NCBI GenBank assembly: GCA_009991955.1
Contig: JAACWS010000019.1
Location: 1-64,000 of the forward strand
Length of the DNA stretch: 64,000 nt
Direction: 5' to 3'
DNA from: Spirochaetales bacterium
GTDB taxonomy: Bacteria; Spirochaetota; Spirochaetia; DSM-27196; Salinispiraceae
Shown here one piece after another: positions 8,460-18,800 of this stretch. A program made the position numbers and the translations under genes. Each line of letters begins with the position of its first letter. Positions within the stretch are counted from its first letter, which is position 1. The notes beneath the pieces were generated by a model. It searched no databases, was not told the origin of the DNA, and saw only the letters and a list, made by a program, of their open reading frames with translations.

Positions 8460-9455
8460 CTATATTCCTTCTTTTTTCACCCCCGAATCGCTCAATCCTA
8501 CCCGAAACCCCAAATTCCCGGTGCTCGAGTCCGGGGTATTCGAACTTCGGGCGGCCACCCTATATCGATTACAGTAACTGGCGTGGCAGAGGTAACTCCC
8601 ACCTCGGTTTACCCGGCGCTCGCCGGTCGAGGGCCCTCGGGGGTCAATCCGGGTTTGGGGTGTTTCCACTTTGTGCCAATTAGGCGAGAACCAATCGGCA
8701 CACCACTCCCACACATTTCCAGCCATGTTGTACAGACCGTAGCCGTTGGGCTCAAAAGATTGCACCGGGGCGGTCGCCGCGTACCCGTCGTCTTGGGTGT
8801 TTCGATGAGGAAAATCCCCCTGCCAAATATTGGTTTGGTGTTTTCCACCGGGGATAAGTTCGTCGCCCCAGACGTACCGTTTTTGTTCCAGGCCACCTCG
8901 GGCAGCGTACTCCCACTCGGCTTCGGTTAACAGCCGCACCCCCGCCCACTGGCAATAGGCCAGGGCATCGTTGTAGCTCACGTGGACCACCGGATGATCC
9001 ATCCGACCCCGAAGGTCGGACCCTCGCCCCTCCGGTCGTTTCCAGCAGGCTCGGTCGACCCCTAACCACCACTCCAGACCCGGTACCCGGCGCACTTCCC
9101 CTCGTTTATGGGCCATTTTGGTTACAAAGAGGTGAAAGACAAAACTCCATCCGAATTTTTCGGCCTCGGTCACATAGCCGGTGGTCTCGACAAAACGAGC
9201 GAAGTCCCCATTACTCACCACAAAAGGATCTACCCAAAAGGGCGAGAGGGTTACTTCCCTCACCGGACCCTCGCCGTCGGCGGCGAACCCTTCATCCGAA
9301 TCGGTACCCATGAGGAATTTTCCACCCTCGAGGTACATAAGTCGGTCGGGGTGATTCTGGGCTTGGGAATCTAGAGGAATTCGGTTGGGCTCGTTCGGGC
9401 TTGGGTTGTTCGGCTCAGAAGCCTGGCGGGTTGGGCCGCAGCACGATTGGGTCAA
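8460..9455 (-). CDS. Formylglycine-generating enzyme (SUMF1 family)
   Basis: FGE oxidises the active-site cysteine of type I sulfatases to formylglycine. The 331-residue protein carries the FGE/SUMF1 fold (FLMGTDSDEGF, GEGPVREVTLSPFWVD, HPVVHVSYNDALAYCQWAG, RLLTEAEWEYAARGG, NMAGNVWEWCADW). It also has both redox cysteines of true FGEs in GGSYLCHASYCNRYR (Cys290 and Cys295) and the tail NTPDSSTGNLGFR. Many bacterial relatives lack these cysteines, so this one is probably catalytic. The short CC near the N-terminus is seen in other bacterial FGEs. The start is TTG at 9455 with GAGGAGG 5 nt upstream. No sulfatase with a CxPxR motif lies in this window, so the substrate is encoded elsewhere. Confidence 0.92.
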   Translation of the reverse strand: MTQSCCGPTRQASEPNNPSPNEPNRIPLDSQAQNHPDRLMYLEGGKFLMGTDSDEGFAADGEGPVREVTLSPFWVDPFVVSNGDFARFVETTGYVTEAEKFGWSFVFHLFVTKMAHKRGEVRRVPGLEWWLGVDRACWKRPEGRGSDLRGRMDHPVVHVSYNDALAYCQWAGVRLLTEAEWEYAARGGLEQKRYVWGDELIPGGKHQTNIWQGDFPHRNTQDDGYAATAPVQSFEPNGYGLYNMAGNVWEWCADWFSPNWHKVETPQTRIDPRGPSTGERRVNRGGSYLCHASYCNRYRVAARSSNTPDSSTGNLGFRVGLSDSGVKKEGI

Positions 9456-9471
9456 TTGTTCCTCCTCATCC

Positions 9472-9837
9472 TTAAGAAGTGCGAAGAATCTTTTCTAACT
9501 TTTTCCCCTTGGCCAATTCGTCGACCAGCTTGTCCAAATACCGAATTTTTCGAGTTAGGGGATTTTCGATTTCCTCGATTCGATACCCACAAATAACCCC
9601 GGTTATGAGGTGGGCGTTTGGATTCAACTGGGCCTGGTCAAAGAGTTTCCCAAAGGTCGCATTTTCGTCGATAAGTGAGCGAATTTTCGCTTCATCAAAC
9701 CCCGTAAGCCACTGAATAACCTGGTCCAATTCTGCCTTCGTCCTGCCTTTCCGCTCCACCTTCGTCACGTAGAGAGGATAGATCGATGCCAGGGTCATTT
9801 TGGCCATTCGTTCGTTATGTTCAGGAGTGATGGTCAT
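9472..9837 (-). CDS. DUF2200 family protein
   Basis: A 121-residue soluble protein that fits the DUF2200 family nearly end to end: HNERMAKMTLASIYPLYVTKVERKGRTK near the start, QVIQWLTGFDE, LNPNAHLITGVICGYRIEEI, and KLVDELAKGKKLEKIL at the end. The function of the family is not known. ATG at 9837 was selected because it overlaps the stop codon of the preceding small membrane protein gene (ATGA), which suggests translational coupling; an upstream start would give a 13-residue extension. It lies between that membrane protein gene and the FGE gene in one minus-strand unit. Confidence 0.85.
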   Translation of the reverse strand: MTITPEHNERMAKMTLASIYPLYVTKVERKGRTKAELDQVIQWLTGFDEAKIRSLIDENATFGKLFDQAQLNPNAHLITGVICGYRIEEIENPLTRKIRYLDKLVDELAKGKKLEKILRTS

Positions 9838-10091
9838 TGGAAAATCCCCGAACCCATAAGAAGTAGGGTAATCCACGGGATTACACCGGCCGCCAACCAG
9901 GCAATCTTATAAAATCCCAAGAACGAATAGAGCACCACGGTGAAGGTTTCTCTGGGCATGGGGAACACCTTATTGTGAATAGAGTAGATAAAATCACTCC
10001 CAAAAGTCAGCAGCAGGGACAAGAGGACTAATAGTACGAAATTAAGAATTGAGGTCCCCATAAAAAAACTGGTCAATAATTGGATATCCAT
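9834..10091 (-). CDS. Small membrane protein, DUF6868-like
   Basis: An 85-residue predicted inner-membrane protein with two hydrophobic segments (about 13-33 and 58-80) joined by a loop containing HNKVFPMPRETFTVVLYSFLGFYKI. This pattern (short Phe/Leu-rich N-terminus, two helices, a His-x-x-Phe-Pro-x-x-Arg-Glu-Thr-Phe loop) matches small proteins grouped as DUF6868. The function is unknown. The Met at 10091 was preferred; an upstream Met at 10145 would add 18 polar residues, and neither start has a convincing ribosome binding site. It is the first gene of a unit with the DUF2200 and FGE genes. Confidence 0.65.
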   Translation of the reverse strand: MDIQLLTSFFMGTSILNFVLLVLLSLLLTFGSDFIYSIHNKVFPMPRETFTVVLYSFLGFYKIAWLAAGVIPWITLLLMGSGIFQ

Positions 10092-10363
10092 GATGATTAT
10101 CGTACTGCGGTTAAAGGGGATGTGTCGAGTTGGTATCTGGGTCAAATTAATCTACCAATAGTACTACCCCTGCCCCCGGGATGGACTTCCCAGTCACCTT
10201 GAGTTTTGTGCTGCAATGGCCAACTTGGTACCCGGTTCTACTGAGAAGGTGTGGAAGGGACTGTGGTGCCCTTTGGGACACTAAACCACTTGTTTACCGA
10301 ACAATAGGGGGGCGGGTTTATTCTGAATCGTTTCCCCAGTCAAACTATCAGACCCTCTCGACC

Positions 10364-12835
10364 CTATCTAACGCTGGTAGGACGCCCCTGTCTTCCTAAG
10401 GCCTTCAAAAAAGCGTCCACCACCTCGGGATCGAAATATTTCCCCTTCCCATTCACCAGTTCAGAAATTGCCCTGGGTTTTTCCAAGGCCTTTCTATACG
10501 GTCGGTCCTCAATCATTGCATGCCAAGCATCGGCCACCGCAATAATACGGGCGGTCTGGGGAATCTCGGTACCTCTCAGTCCTCGGGGGTAGCCACTTCC
10601 ATCGAAGTGCTCCTGGTGAGAAAGGACAATTTCGGCCACGTCCTTGAAGGAATCAAACCCCGACAAAAGTTGAGCCCCGAATTCGGCGTGTCTTTTCATA
10701 GTCTCCCACTCCTCGTCGGTCAAAGGACCTTCTTTGAGTAGAATTCGATCGGGGACACCAATTTTTCCTACATCGTGCAGAAGTAGCGAGTTCCTAAATA
10801 CCTCATCGACTGACAGGCCCATTTCGGCGGCGATCATAGTTCCATAGGCGAGCACGTCGTTAGAGTGGTCGGCGGTATAGTGATCCCGAAGATCAAGGGA
10901 GCGGGAAAAACCTACCGCTAGTTCGCGCATCTGGTGTTCTAGTTCTTTTGCTCGTAAGGTTGCCTCTTGAAAAAGACTCCGGGTTACCAGGTTACGAATC
11001 CGGGCGTCGAGTTCCCTAATATTTATAGGCTTTGCCAAATAGTCGTCGGCGCCTTCTTCGAGACCGTGGATTCGTTCATCCAATTCAGATTTTGCCGTTG
11101 TAAGTATAACCGGAGTACTTTGGAACTGAGCATCGGCCTGTATGCGACTTAGTAATTCGTAGCCGTCCATCCGGGGCATCATTATATCTGAAACAACAAC
11201 TTCTGGATTGAAGCTTGCGACTTTTTCCCAACCCTCTTGTCCGTCGATAGCTGTCTCGACTTGGTATCCTGCTTTGGTCAACATACGGTAAACATACGAA
11301 CGGAGGTCGGTATTATCTTCCACATACAAGACTCGAGAACCCTTCGCTTCGGCTGGGAGTTCAGGAGAACCTTCATTGGAAGTGAGGAGCGAAGAATCTA
11401 TAAACACCAAGTCGTCTATTTCGATTCGGGCTAGATCGTACCCTCGCCGCGGACCATTACGCCGTTCTGGGCCGGTGTATGGGGCCTGGTCGTTTCGCCG
11501 ATGATACTGCCGCCGATCTTCACCGCGTCGTTTACTTTTGGCGTCGGGTATTCGTTTATCGAGGTTCATTGGGAGCCGGACCGTAAAGGTCGTTCCGCGA
11601 CCAAGCTCACTCGCTACTTCGATTGTTCCGTGCTGAATCTCAACTGCTTCCTTTACGATCGTAAGCCCTAGGCCAGTCCCTTCGTATCGGCGAGTACTTG
11701 AGCTGTCGACCTGTTGAAAGCGCTCGAAGATAGTCGAAAGCCGGTCTTGAGGTATACCGATTCCCGTATCGGCTACCGAAATGACAACCTGTGAACCTTC
11801 AGGGGCAATAGTCAGAGAAATACCACCGGACTCGGTGAACTTAATTGCGTTTCGGACGAGATTCGTCAAGATTCGATCGACCTTCTCCCTATCAAGGTAC
11901 ATTAGGGGAAGATCCACACTTTCAAACTTCAAATATAATGTTTTTCGAGCCGCTACTTCTCGAAAGGCGGTAACTGTCTCGTATACTGTTTTCTCTAGGT
12001 CTACTTCGGCCAGATTTACCTGCATTTTTTTCGCATCGTAGCGAGCGAAATCGAGCATCTGATTGATCATGTCTAAAAGTCGCAAGGTATTCCTGTAAAC
12101 CTGGGAAAGGAGCTCCTTTTGCTCGGAAGTAATTTCTCCTACATCACCTTGGTAAATGCTTTGTACTGGGCCAATGATTGAGGTTAGGGGAGTTCGCACT
12201 TCATGGCTTACATTTGCAAAAAACTGAGATTTTAGAACGTCAAGATGTTTGAGGTCTTCGTTGGCCGTAGCAAGTTCATGGCGGGCAGCGTATTCCCGAA
12301 TCCGTAGTCTGGTATGCATATACGAACTTAGGATGGATAGGATAATGGTCGCCAAAAGAAACGCATTGTTGTTGATAAAAACGGACCACTCAGTAATCTG
12401 TCCCCGGTACAGAATCGGTATCAAATAGCTTGCGTAGATAACACCACATATTACGCCCGCTCGAAGATGGTCCATAGGTAGGATTGCTAGGAATACGATG
12501 AGAATTACATTGATTCCAGCGTAATAGGGGCTCAGGTACCCCTCCGAGAAATGAATCATAAGGACCACAGAAAGGGCGGTGACAATATATTGAATTGTTC
12601 CTATTTCTTGCCCGAAACCTCGGACAAGAGGTAAATAGGTAATAAAAAATAGAACTAGGCTAATGAATACCACGCCGAGTCTCAGAGAAAAGAAGGTAAA
12701 AAAATAATCGGGATATACGGCCAAATCTAGAGGCGAAAAAAGCATTATCGCAATTGCGGCAAATACCGCGGCGATACGACTATTCCCCAAGGCCCGTACC
12801 TTTTGTTCTTTCTGGAATCCCTCCTGCATAGTCAT
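10364..12835 (-). CDS. Hybrid histidine kinase with receiver and HD-GYP phosphodiesterase domains
   Basis: An 823-residue signalling protein. Five to six TM helices occupy about residues 20-175. HisKA has its His near 211 in ANVSHEVRTPLTS. HATPase follows (NLVRNAIKFTES, DTGIGIP, GTGLGLTIVKEAVE), then an Arg-rich linker, a receiver domain with phospho-Asp near 550 (VVVSDIMMPRMDGY) and a C-terminal HD-GYP domain (LLLHDVGKIGVP near 685, HFDGSGYPRGL near 745, ADAWHAM). HD-GYP domains hydrolyse cyclic di-GMP, so this kinase probably controls c-di-GMP directly through its own receiver. The ATG at 12835 has GGAGG 8 nt upstream and follows the radical SAM stop by 4 nt. It ends the operon whose first gene encodes PilZ domains, closing a possible loop. 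Confidence 0.92.
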   Translation of the reverse strand: MTMQEGFQKEQKVRALGNSRIAAVFAAIAIMLFSPLDLAVYPDYFFTFFSLRLGVVFISLVLFFITYLPLVRGFGQEIGTIQYIVTALSVVLMIHFSEGYLSPYYAGINVILIVFLAILPMDHLRAGVICGVIYASYLIPILYRGQITEWSVFINNNAFLLATIILSILSSYMHTRLRIREYAARHELATANEDLKHLDVLKSQFFANVSHEVRTPLTSIIGPVQSIYQGDVGEITSEQKELLSQVYRNTLRLLDMINQMLDFARYDAKKMQVNLAEVDLEKTVYETVTAFREVAARKTLYLKFESVDLPLMYLDREKVDRILTNLVRNAIKFTESGGISLTIAPEGSQVVISVADTGIGIPQDRLSTIFERFQQVDSSSTRRYEGTGLGLTIVKEAVEIQHGTIEVASELGRGTTFTVRLPMNLDKRIPDAKSKRRGEDRRQYHRRNDQAPYTGPERRNGPRRGYDLARIEIDDLVFIDSSLLTSNEGSPELPAEAKGSRVLYVEDNTDLRSYVYRMLTKAGYQVETAIDGQEGWEKVASFNPEVVVSDIMMPRMDGYELLSRIQADAQFQSTPVILTTAKSELDERIHGLEEGADDYLAKPINIRELDARIRNLVTRSLFQEATLRAKELEHQMRELAVGFSRSLDLRDHYTADHSNDVLAYGTMIAAEMGLSVDEVFRNSLLLHDVGKIGVPDRILLKEGPLTDEEWETMKRHAEFGAQLLSGFDSFKDVAEIVLSHQEHFDGSGYPRGLRGTEIPQTARIIAVADAWHAMIEDRPYRKALEKPRAISELVNGKGKYFDPEVVDAFLKALGRQGRPTSVR

Positions 12836-12839
12836 GGTC

Positions 12840-14153
12840 TCAACCTCCGACCAATTGTCTAAATGCATTCTTGAAATACGCGGCCCGAGAACGGAGTTGC
12901 TCCTCGGAATATACCGACCGGTAAATCCGAAGTAAGCCTTCCTCCATTTCTTGGGCACTTAGGTGAGGGTGGGTAATGACACAATTCCACGCAGTGTATA
13001 AACGCCAGTCGCTGGATACAATTCGCCGGGCCTCTTCGAGTCGGTTTCGCAAAACACTTCCTGGAAAAGGGGTAAGAATAGTCACCTGGGTGCCCATAAT
13101 AGAATTAGCATTGGAGAAGTCAGCTATTTCGTCGAACACTGTGGTGGTGTCTTCTTCCATTCCAACGATAAACGATCCGTAGACCCCAATCCCGGCCCCC
13201 TGGATTGCGGCGATAGATTCGGGATACCTCTCTAACCGTCGGGCCTTCCATTGGTTTTGGTTAATTGTCGCTAAATTTTCGTGATTAACACTCTCAAATC
13301 CCACAAAAAGGATTCGAAGGCCATTTCGATGGAGTCGAGTAAGTAAATCCGGATGTTCGGCCAAGGATATATCGCTTTGGGCATACCAGGTGAAGGGAAT
13401 ATCCTCGAACTGGTCCAGAAGGTTATGGACCCACTTTTTATTGACGAACATGTTATCGTCGGCGAATCCAACCTGGGCGTGTTTCCATATTTTCTTGACC
13501 TCAACAATTTCCCGGGCTACCTGATCGGCATCCTTGTGCCGATAGGCTGCCCCGTAAATACGGGTCGCTGCACAAAAATCGCAGTCTAGAGGACACCCCC
13601 GGGTCGCCTGAACCCAAACCACTGGATAATTATTGGCGGCCACCAGGTCATAACGTGGCAGAGGAATGGTAGACAAATTGATGTCAGGATAGTTCTTTTG
13701 GTCGTAACGGTGGAGAGGTTTGCCACCTTCAAAATCCGCCAAGAATTGCGGCCATGTGTTTTCCGCTTCTCCAGTGAGAACGGTATCAACATGCTCCAAA
13801 GCCTCAACTGGAAGCACGGTAGCGTGAATTCCGCCCATAGCTACATAGACCCCCCGTCGACGAAATTCATCGGCGATTTCGTAAGCTCGAGGGGCTTGTT
13901 GAGTCATCCCCGTAAGCCCGACCAGATCTACCGGGGCGGAAAAATCGATGGTTTCGTAGTTCTCGTCACAAATGGAAACTATGTGACGATCGGGGGTCAG
14001 ACCCGCTACGGTTGGAAGGGCAGCTCCCAGCCCATTCCAATAGTGCAGAATTGTCTTCATCTCCCGGGAACCTTCCATATAGGTTCGAAACTCGTCGTTC
14101 CGACTCAGAAATGCCCCACCCGGGGAAATCAGCAAGATCTTAAGATTAGCCAT
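12840..14153 (-). CDS. Cobalamin-dependent-type radical SAM enzyme
   Basis: A 437-residue protein with an N-terminal Rossmann-like B12-binding-type domain (residues about 1-150: KILLISPGGAFL, VGLTGMTQQAPRAYEIADEF, VAMGGIHATVLPVEAL, VDTVLTGEAENTWP) and a radical SAM barrel with the [4Fe-4S] motif Cys-x3-Cys-x2-Cys in ATRGCPLDCDFCAA (about 180-195). The classic DxHxxG cobalamin motif is not apparent, as in many members of this class. Such enzymes methylate, cyclise or rearrange unreactive carbons, often on lipid or natural-product intermediates. ATG at 14153 overlaps the ACP stop by 8 nt. The ACP, AMP ligase and methyltransferase neighbours suggest an acyl-ACP or acyl-derived substrate; this is inference. 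Confidence 0.88.
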   Translation of the reverse strand: MANLKILLISPGGAFLSRNDEFRTYMEGSREMKTILHYWNGLGAALPTVAGLTPDRHIVSICDENYETIDFSAPVDLVGLTGMTQQAPRAYEIADEFRRRGVYVAMGGIHATVLPVEALEHVDTVLTGEAENTWPQFLADFEGGKPLHRYDQKNYPDINLSTIPLPRYDLVAANNYPVVWVQATRGCPLDCDFCAATRIYGAAYRHKDADQVAREIVEVKKIWKHAQVGFADDNMFVNKKWVHNLLDQFEDIPFTWYAQSDISLAEHPDLLTRLHRNGLRILFVGFESVNHENLATINQNQWKARRLERYPESIAAIQGAGIGVYGSFIVGMEEDTTTVFDEIADFSNANSIMGTQVTILTPFPGSVLRNRLEEARRIVSSDWRLYTAWNCVITHPHLSAQEMEEGLLRIYRSVYSEEQLRSRAAYFKNAFRQLVGG

Positions 14154-14397
14154 GGGACTTCCGAATACGGGCTTCGACAAACTGGGAGAATTCTCCAACC
14201 GTTTGAATATCGAACATTTCTGTTTCGTCAATTTCTATTGAAAACTCCCGCTCCAGGGTTGCTACAATCTCCATAGCCATTAGGCTGTCGATACCCAACT
14301 CTTCCCGAATGAGTACATCGTCGGCAAATTCCGACTTCGGAATTCGCGAGATTCGCGATACTACGGATTCGATCTTCTCTCTGCTTGGATTGTCCAA
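14146..14397 (-). CDS. Acyl carrier protein
   Basis: An 83-residue carrier protein. The phosphopantetheine attachment Ser lies in LGIDSLMAMEIVATLE (about residue 38), within the four-helix ACP pattern, and the C-terminal half is acidic (EIDETEMFDIQTVGEF). It is distinct from a housekeeping acpP context, since no fatty acid synthesis gene is adjacent. It sits between an AMP ligase, which could load an acyl group onto it, and a radical SAM enzyme, which could modify that group. The ATG is 10 nt after the ligase stop, and the 3' end overlaps the next gene, so the set is tightly coupled. Confidence 0.92.
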   Translation of the reverse strand: MDNPSREKIESVVSRISRIPKSEFADDVLIREELGIDSLMAMEIVATLEREFSIEIDETEMFDIQTVGEFSQFVEARIRKSHG

Positions 14398-14407
14398 TAT
14401 CCTCTCC

Positions 14408-15805
14408 CTAGGCCCGCCTTATCTTCCGCGGTATTTTGTAGGCGGCTATCTGGTGTTTTAGAACCTCTTGTACCCGCATTTCCTCGCTCTCAATATCGAC
14501 CGCTAAAGGTGTTTCCAAAAGTGCAACTATCGAATATCCTTCAATAATAACTCGGGCATCCCGGGCTACCGTGGCCGAGAGGACTGCAGACCGAACCTCC
14601 TCTAGGTCGACGATAACCCCATTCATTTTGTAGGTATTCTTGGTTTCCCAATCGAATACTAAGTGGTCTTGGTCGAAGTGCCCCAGGTCGCCGGTATGAA
14701 ACCACCCATCCCGGATTGCAAGAAAGGTTTCTTCGGGTCGGTTGTAGTATCCGCCGAACATCGACTCACTTTGTACGAGAATTTCTCCCCGTCCATGGTC
14801 ATCGGGGTTGGCAATTTTGACCTCTACTCCGTCACATACACGTCCAACGGTTCCGGCACGGGACTCTCCCCGGCTATTCCGCGCTATCGGGGTAAACTCC
14901 GTAAGGCCGTAGCCGTGTAGCACCTCAACTGAAAAGGCCTTAGAAAGTTCATCATACTCTTCGATTTCTAGCCGGCTTCCGCCGGAAACAAAGGTCAAGA
15001 GGCTCGAGAACTTCTGCCCCTCTTTTACCGACCGTAGCAGCAGACGATACACCTCGGGGACGGCGGTTACATGGTTAACGCCCAATGTTTCGAATGAAGA
15101 CAAAATAACCCGGGGATGGATTGTGGTCGCCAGTATGCCCGTAAGTCCGTACAACAAAGGGGTGAACAGGCAGCCGACAAGGGTAAAAATATGACTGAGT
15201 GGAAGGGGGTACAAGAGCGACTCCCCAGGTGTGGACTGCAATCCCGCCTGGAGCACTTTCGCACCGTGGAGATACTGTTTTTCGAGGGCGAGACTGCCGA
15301 CCAGAGTCCCTGTTCCCCGGTAAGTGCAGTTAATCGACACCCACTGGTCGGAAATACCCGAAGTCTTGGAAGTACTCGAAGTCGGATTCACAACCGTAAA
15401 ACGCCCCGTCCCTTCGCGAACGAGAAGTCCACGGCCGGAGGCAAACGGTGAAAGCATGGGTACAAACGAAGATTCTGCAATAACCGCCCCCGGACTAAGG
15501 TCCCGGAAAATAGTTGTGAGTTCTATGAACCGATACTCTTTTTTTGCGAAGACCGGAACCGCCCGAAGATAGATAAGGGCAAGAATTACCACTACAAAAT
15601 CGATAGAATTGGACAGAAAAAGCGCGACTACCGTATCCCTATCTATTCCTCCTTGCCGGAGAATAGTTGTCATTGATCGGATCCGGAACTGAAGATCTTC
15701 CGGTCCAACCGATACAATCTCACCCCGCGGTCCGAGCTCGGTCAGCACGGGATTGGTTCCCCACCGACCCAGACTCTCTTCTATGCGGCGGGTTAGTTCA
15801 GACAT
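14408..15805 (-). CDS. Acyl-AMP ligase of the ANL superfamily, C-terminally short
   Basis: A 465-residue adenylate-forming enzyme. ANL landmarks seen: PLPLSHIFTLVGCLFTPLLYG, VSGGSRLEIEEY, the A5 motif HGYGLTEFTP, A7 in WFHTGDLGHFD, and an A8-like YKMNGVIVDLEEVRSAV. The usual TSGTTGxPK phosphate loop reads TYRGTGTLVGS, and the protein ends at AAYKIPRKIRRA, just where the A10 lysine segment should follow. It therefore looks as if 10-20 residues are missing or fused. It could load the neighbouring ACP, but reduced adenylation activity is possible. The ATG at 15805 overlaps the preceding stop by 8 nt and has AAAGGT upstream. Confidence 0.85.
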   Translation of the reverse strand: MSELTRRIEESLGRWGTNPVLTELGPRGEIVSVGPEDLQFRIRSMTTILRQGGIDRDTVVALFLSNSIDFVVVILALIYLRAVPVFAKKEYRFIELTTIFRDLSPGAVIAESSFVPMLSPFASGRGLLVREGTGRFTVVNPTSSTSKTSGISDQWVSINCTYRGTGTLVGSLALEKQYLHGAKVLQAGLQSTPGESLLYPLPLSHIFTLVGCLFTPLLYGLTGILATTIHPRVILSSFETLGVNHVTAVPEVYRLLLRSVKEGQKFSSLLTFVSGGSRLEIEEYDELSKAFSVEVLHGYGLTEFTPIARNSRGESRAGTVGRVCDGVEVKIANPDDHGRGEILVQSESMFGGYYNRPEETFLAIRDGWFHTGDLGHFDQDHLVFDWETKNTYKMNGVIVDLEEVRSAVLSATVARDARVIIEGYSIVALLETPLAVDIESEEMRVQEVLKHQIAAYKIPRKIRRA

Positions 15806-18800
15806 ACCTTTGCCATACCGGGGGCGGATTTCCTGTTGCGGTGCCACTGGCGATATACGCCTGGGCAGGAGTTCCAAGGGAACGAGTCACTTGAATATCT
15901 TGGAAACCCGCATTCTTGAGGAGCAGATAGAGGTCTTCTTCGGAATAAAAGCGGAAGTATCCGTCTTCTTCGAGTTCTAGTAGTCGCGCCGCTTCGTTGA
16001 GCATCGATCGGGCAGCGGTTAACTGTCCATCTTGCCGTTCTGCGCCATTCAGGTGCTCGATATATTTGGTAAAAATCTTCGAAACGTCGCTGTCCGGTCG
16101 CATCGAAGACAGCACAATCCGACCACCAGACTTTAATCTGCTATGAAATTCTGCCAGCAGGTAATCGGGATTCAATATGTACGAGATGAAGAGACTCGCA
16201 ATTAGCCGGTCGAAAACCTCGGTATGTCCTTCCCCGTCGACAGAGACCGAGATCGGGGCACGTACTCCGACCGGTCCAAAGTTGAGTGTATGAAAGCTGA
16301 TTTCTTCCCACCGAACTTCGCCCCTGAGATATCGAAGGGCAGTGTGTATTTCTTGGGCAATTTCCGGGTTTGAAACGCCGTTTGGAACAGAACCTTCGCC
16401 GCTTTTTAACCATGAAGTCAATTGGGGGGTGGATTTCTGTTCCCAAGTGTCAATTACCCGGTTGGAGAGCCCCTCTATTCTTCCCTTGAGAAAAGTGAGA
16501 GGAACTTGAGGGTTGTCTAAAAAGTCTTTGAGGGGGACTAGGCGACTGGGTTCCAGATCTTGTACCCGGAATGAGAGATCCAGACCTCGAAGGTTAGGAT
16601 ACTCGGCGAGAGTTTCTCGACACTTTTTTTCGGTCCGAGCCAGGGCATCGGGAACCAAATCAACCGCCAGAACCGACGTTGGTATATCCACCGAACCTAT
16701 GGCCTTATGATCAGCCAGAGCAAGAAGGATTTCCCGGGTAAGTAGTCCCGTGCCACATCCCATATCCACAATCATTTGACCCGGACCCACATCGAGCAGT
16801 CGAATTTCGTCGTGTAAAAAGGACCGGAACTCGGTGAGTCGACCATAAAAGTCGTATCCTTCGCTCTCGGCTTTCTCACCTACTAGATAGGAGCGCCAGT
16901 AGGCAGAAACCTCATCGGCGTCGAGGGGTTTGTAGACCGCCTCTCGTTCTTCGGAAATTATTTGCAGTAAAACCGCCCGGGGAACGGTTATTGCCGGATT
17001 AACCGAACCTACTAACCCGGTGCAGTACTCGGCAATTATTCGAAAAGCTTCGGCCGCGTCCTGACTGCTGCGTAGATTGTGTCCGGCAGGGATCCTAATT
17101 AGCTCCCGGGAAGCGCCGCTATCAACTGACATTATGTCTTCGACCTCTTTTGGGTCCACCCAGTGATCGTATTCTCCAAGAATCCATAGGACCGGTATCT
17201 TTATTCGCGATAGATCAAACCGGGCGTCGGTCAAGAAGGCATATTTTTCATCTATGAGGTCTTGGGCTAGTTGATCCATATCCACGAAGTGCCCAAGCAT
17301 CCCCCGAACCCCATTTTTCAGACCCGCTTTTGTGTTGGCAATGACGTCGGTTCCAGCCAATACGTTCATAAGGGTAGTTCGGCCGGCCGGGACTCCCATG
17401 AGGCTTACCCAGGCATGGACGCGCTCTCTTTCTATGAGTAGAAGTTTGCGGGCATCGACCGAAGACATGCTCGTAGTAACAAGGATTACCGATGCCGGTT
17501 CGCCAGAGTAGTTCTTGTAGACGAAATCTAACACCGCTTGCATATCCTCAACCCCTTGGGAGGGTCGATAACCTAGCATTTCATAGCCCCGGGAAGGACT
17601 TGGATTCCGATTATAACTTTCCCCGGGTCGATTTATTCCGTCGAATCGCAAAACGATACAACCTTGTCCAATTCGGGCAAAATTGATGCAGAGAGCGGCG
17701 GCAAGAGGCGCAAGAGTTTCCTTTTTCTTTCCAAAGGCAGGAGGAATAATCACTATTACCGGAGATTTGGCATCGCCAACTCGGTTCTCTAATCCGACTA
17801 TTTGTCGCCCTTGTCGATCTAGAAAGGTAATCCGGCGAGTAGGAAAACTCGGCACGGGTTCACGGATCGGTAGCTGACCCGTAGCCTTTCGTTGTTCCCA
17901 CTCTTGGCCAGAAATAATGGTTTCTTTTATTTGCCCACGCCAGATCCCCGCCTCGACACCAACTTGTATTGTGGTTATTCCAATAGAGAAACTAATCTCA
18001 GAAATATGCCGGATTTGTCCAAAAGGGGGCAACTGGAACTCAGAATCCAATGAGTAAGTCACAGGGATACCGGTCTGAATCGGTAGAGAAGTCTGCGTAG
18101 AAATGGTAAATTCCGCAAGGAAACCACGCCAGCTCACATCGACCAGTGTACCTACCAGCCCAATGTTTTCCGAATCTTCCCCATAATAGAGGGTGACTTT
18201 TGTGTTTTTCGGTACCAGTTGGCGCCCAACAGAACGATTGTCGGTTTGATATATTTGTTTCGGCAAGGCTACGGTAAGTTCGGTCTTTGAGTGAGGTTGA
18301 GAATGGAATTCGAGAATCGTCGAGGAAAAATAATGAATGCTTCCGTCAAGGGTAAAACTGACAAACACCGAGTCATCGGCTTTGACAGTTACTAAACCAT
18401 CGACTACAAGACCAAACTTCGTACTATCGTCGGGTTTTTTCTCTGTCCGTATCGAACCATTGTATACTTCAGTTGTACCTTCGACCAAAATATAGACCGG
18501 GCTATTTCGTTGGGCCCTTAATAATCTGAAAGAGGCGGCTGCATCTAACCAATAACCACCATCGTCGGAACCTTTTATAGCTTGGCGTATCGAGGCTAAG
18601 GACTGGGACGCTACCATCTTTTCTATGTAGGCGGATATTCGCGCGCGATTCACCGCAGATACTTCCCTGAACCGAACACCGATACGACTTCGCCTGTGGG
18701 GGTCTTTCACACAGTAGGCTACGACCGAATCAAACCGAAGAGCCCTTTCATCACCGGGGAGGATGAATTCAACTACCAGGTCTGTACCTGAGGGAGTTTC

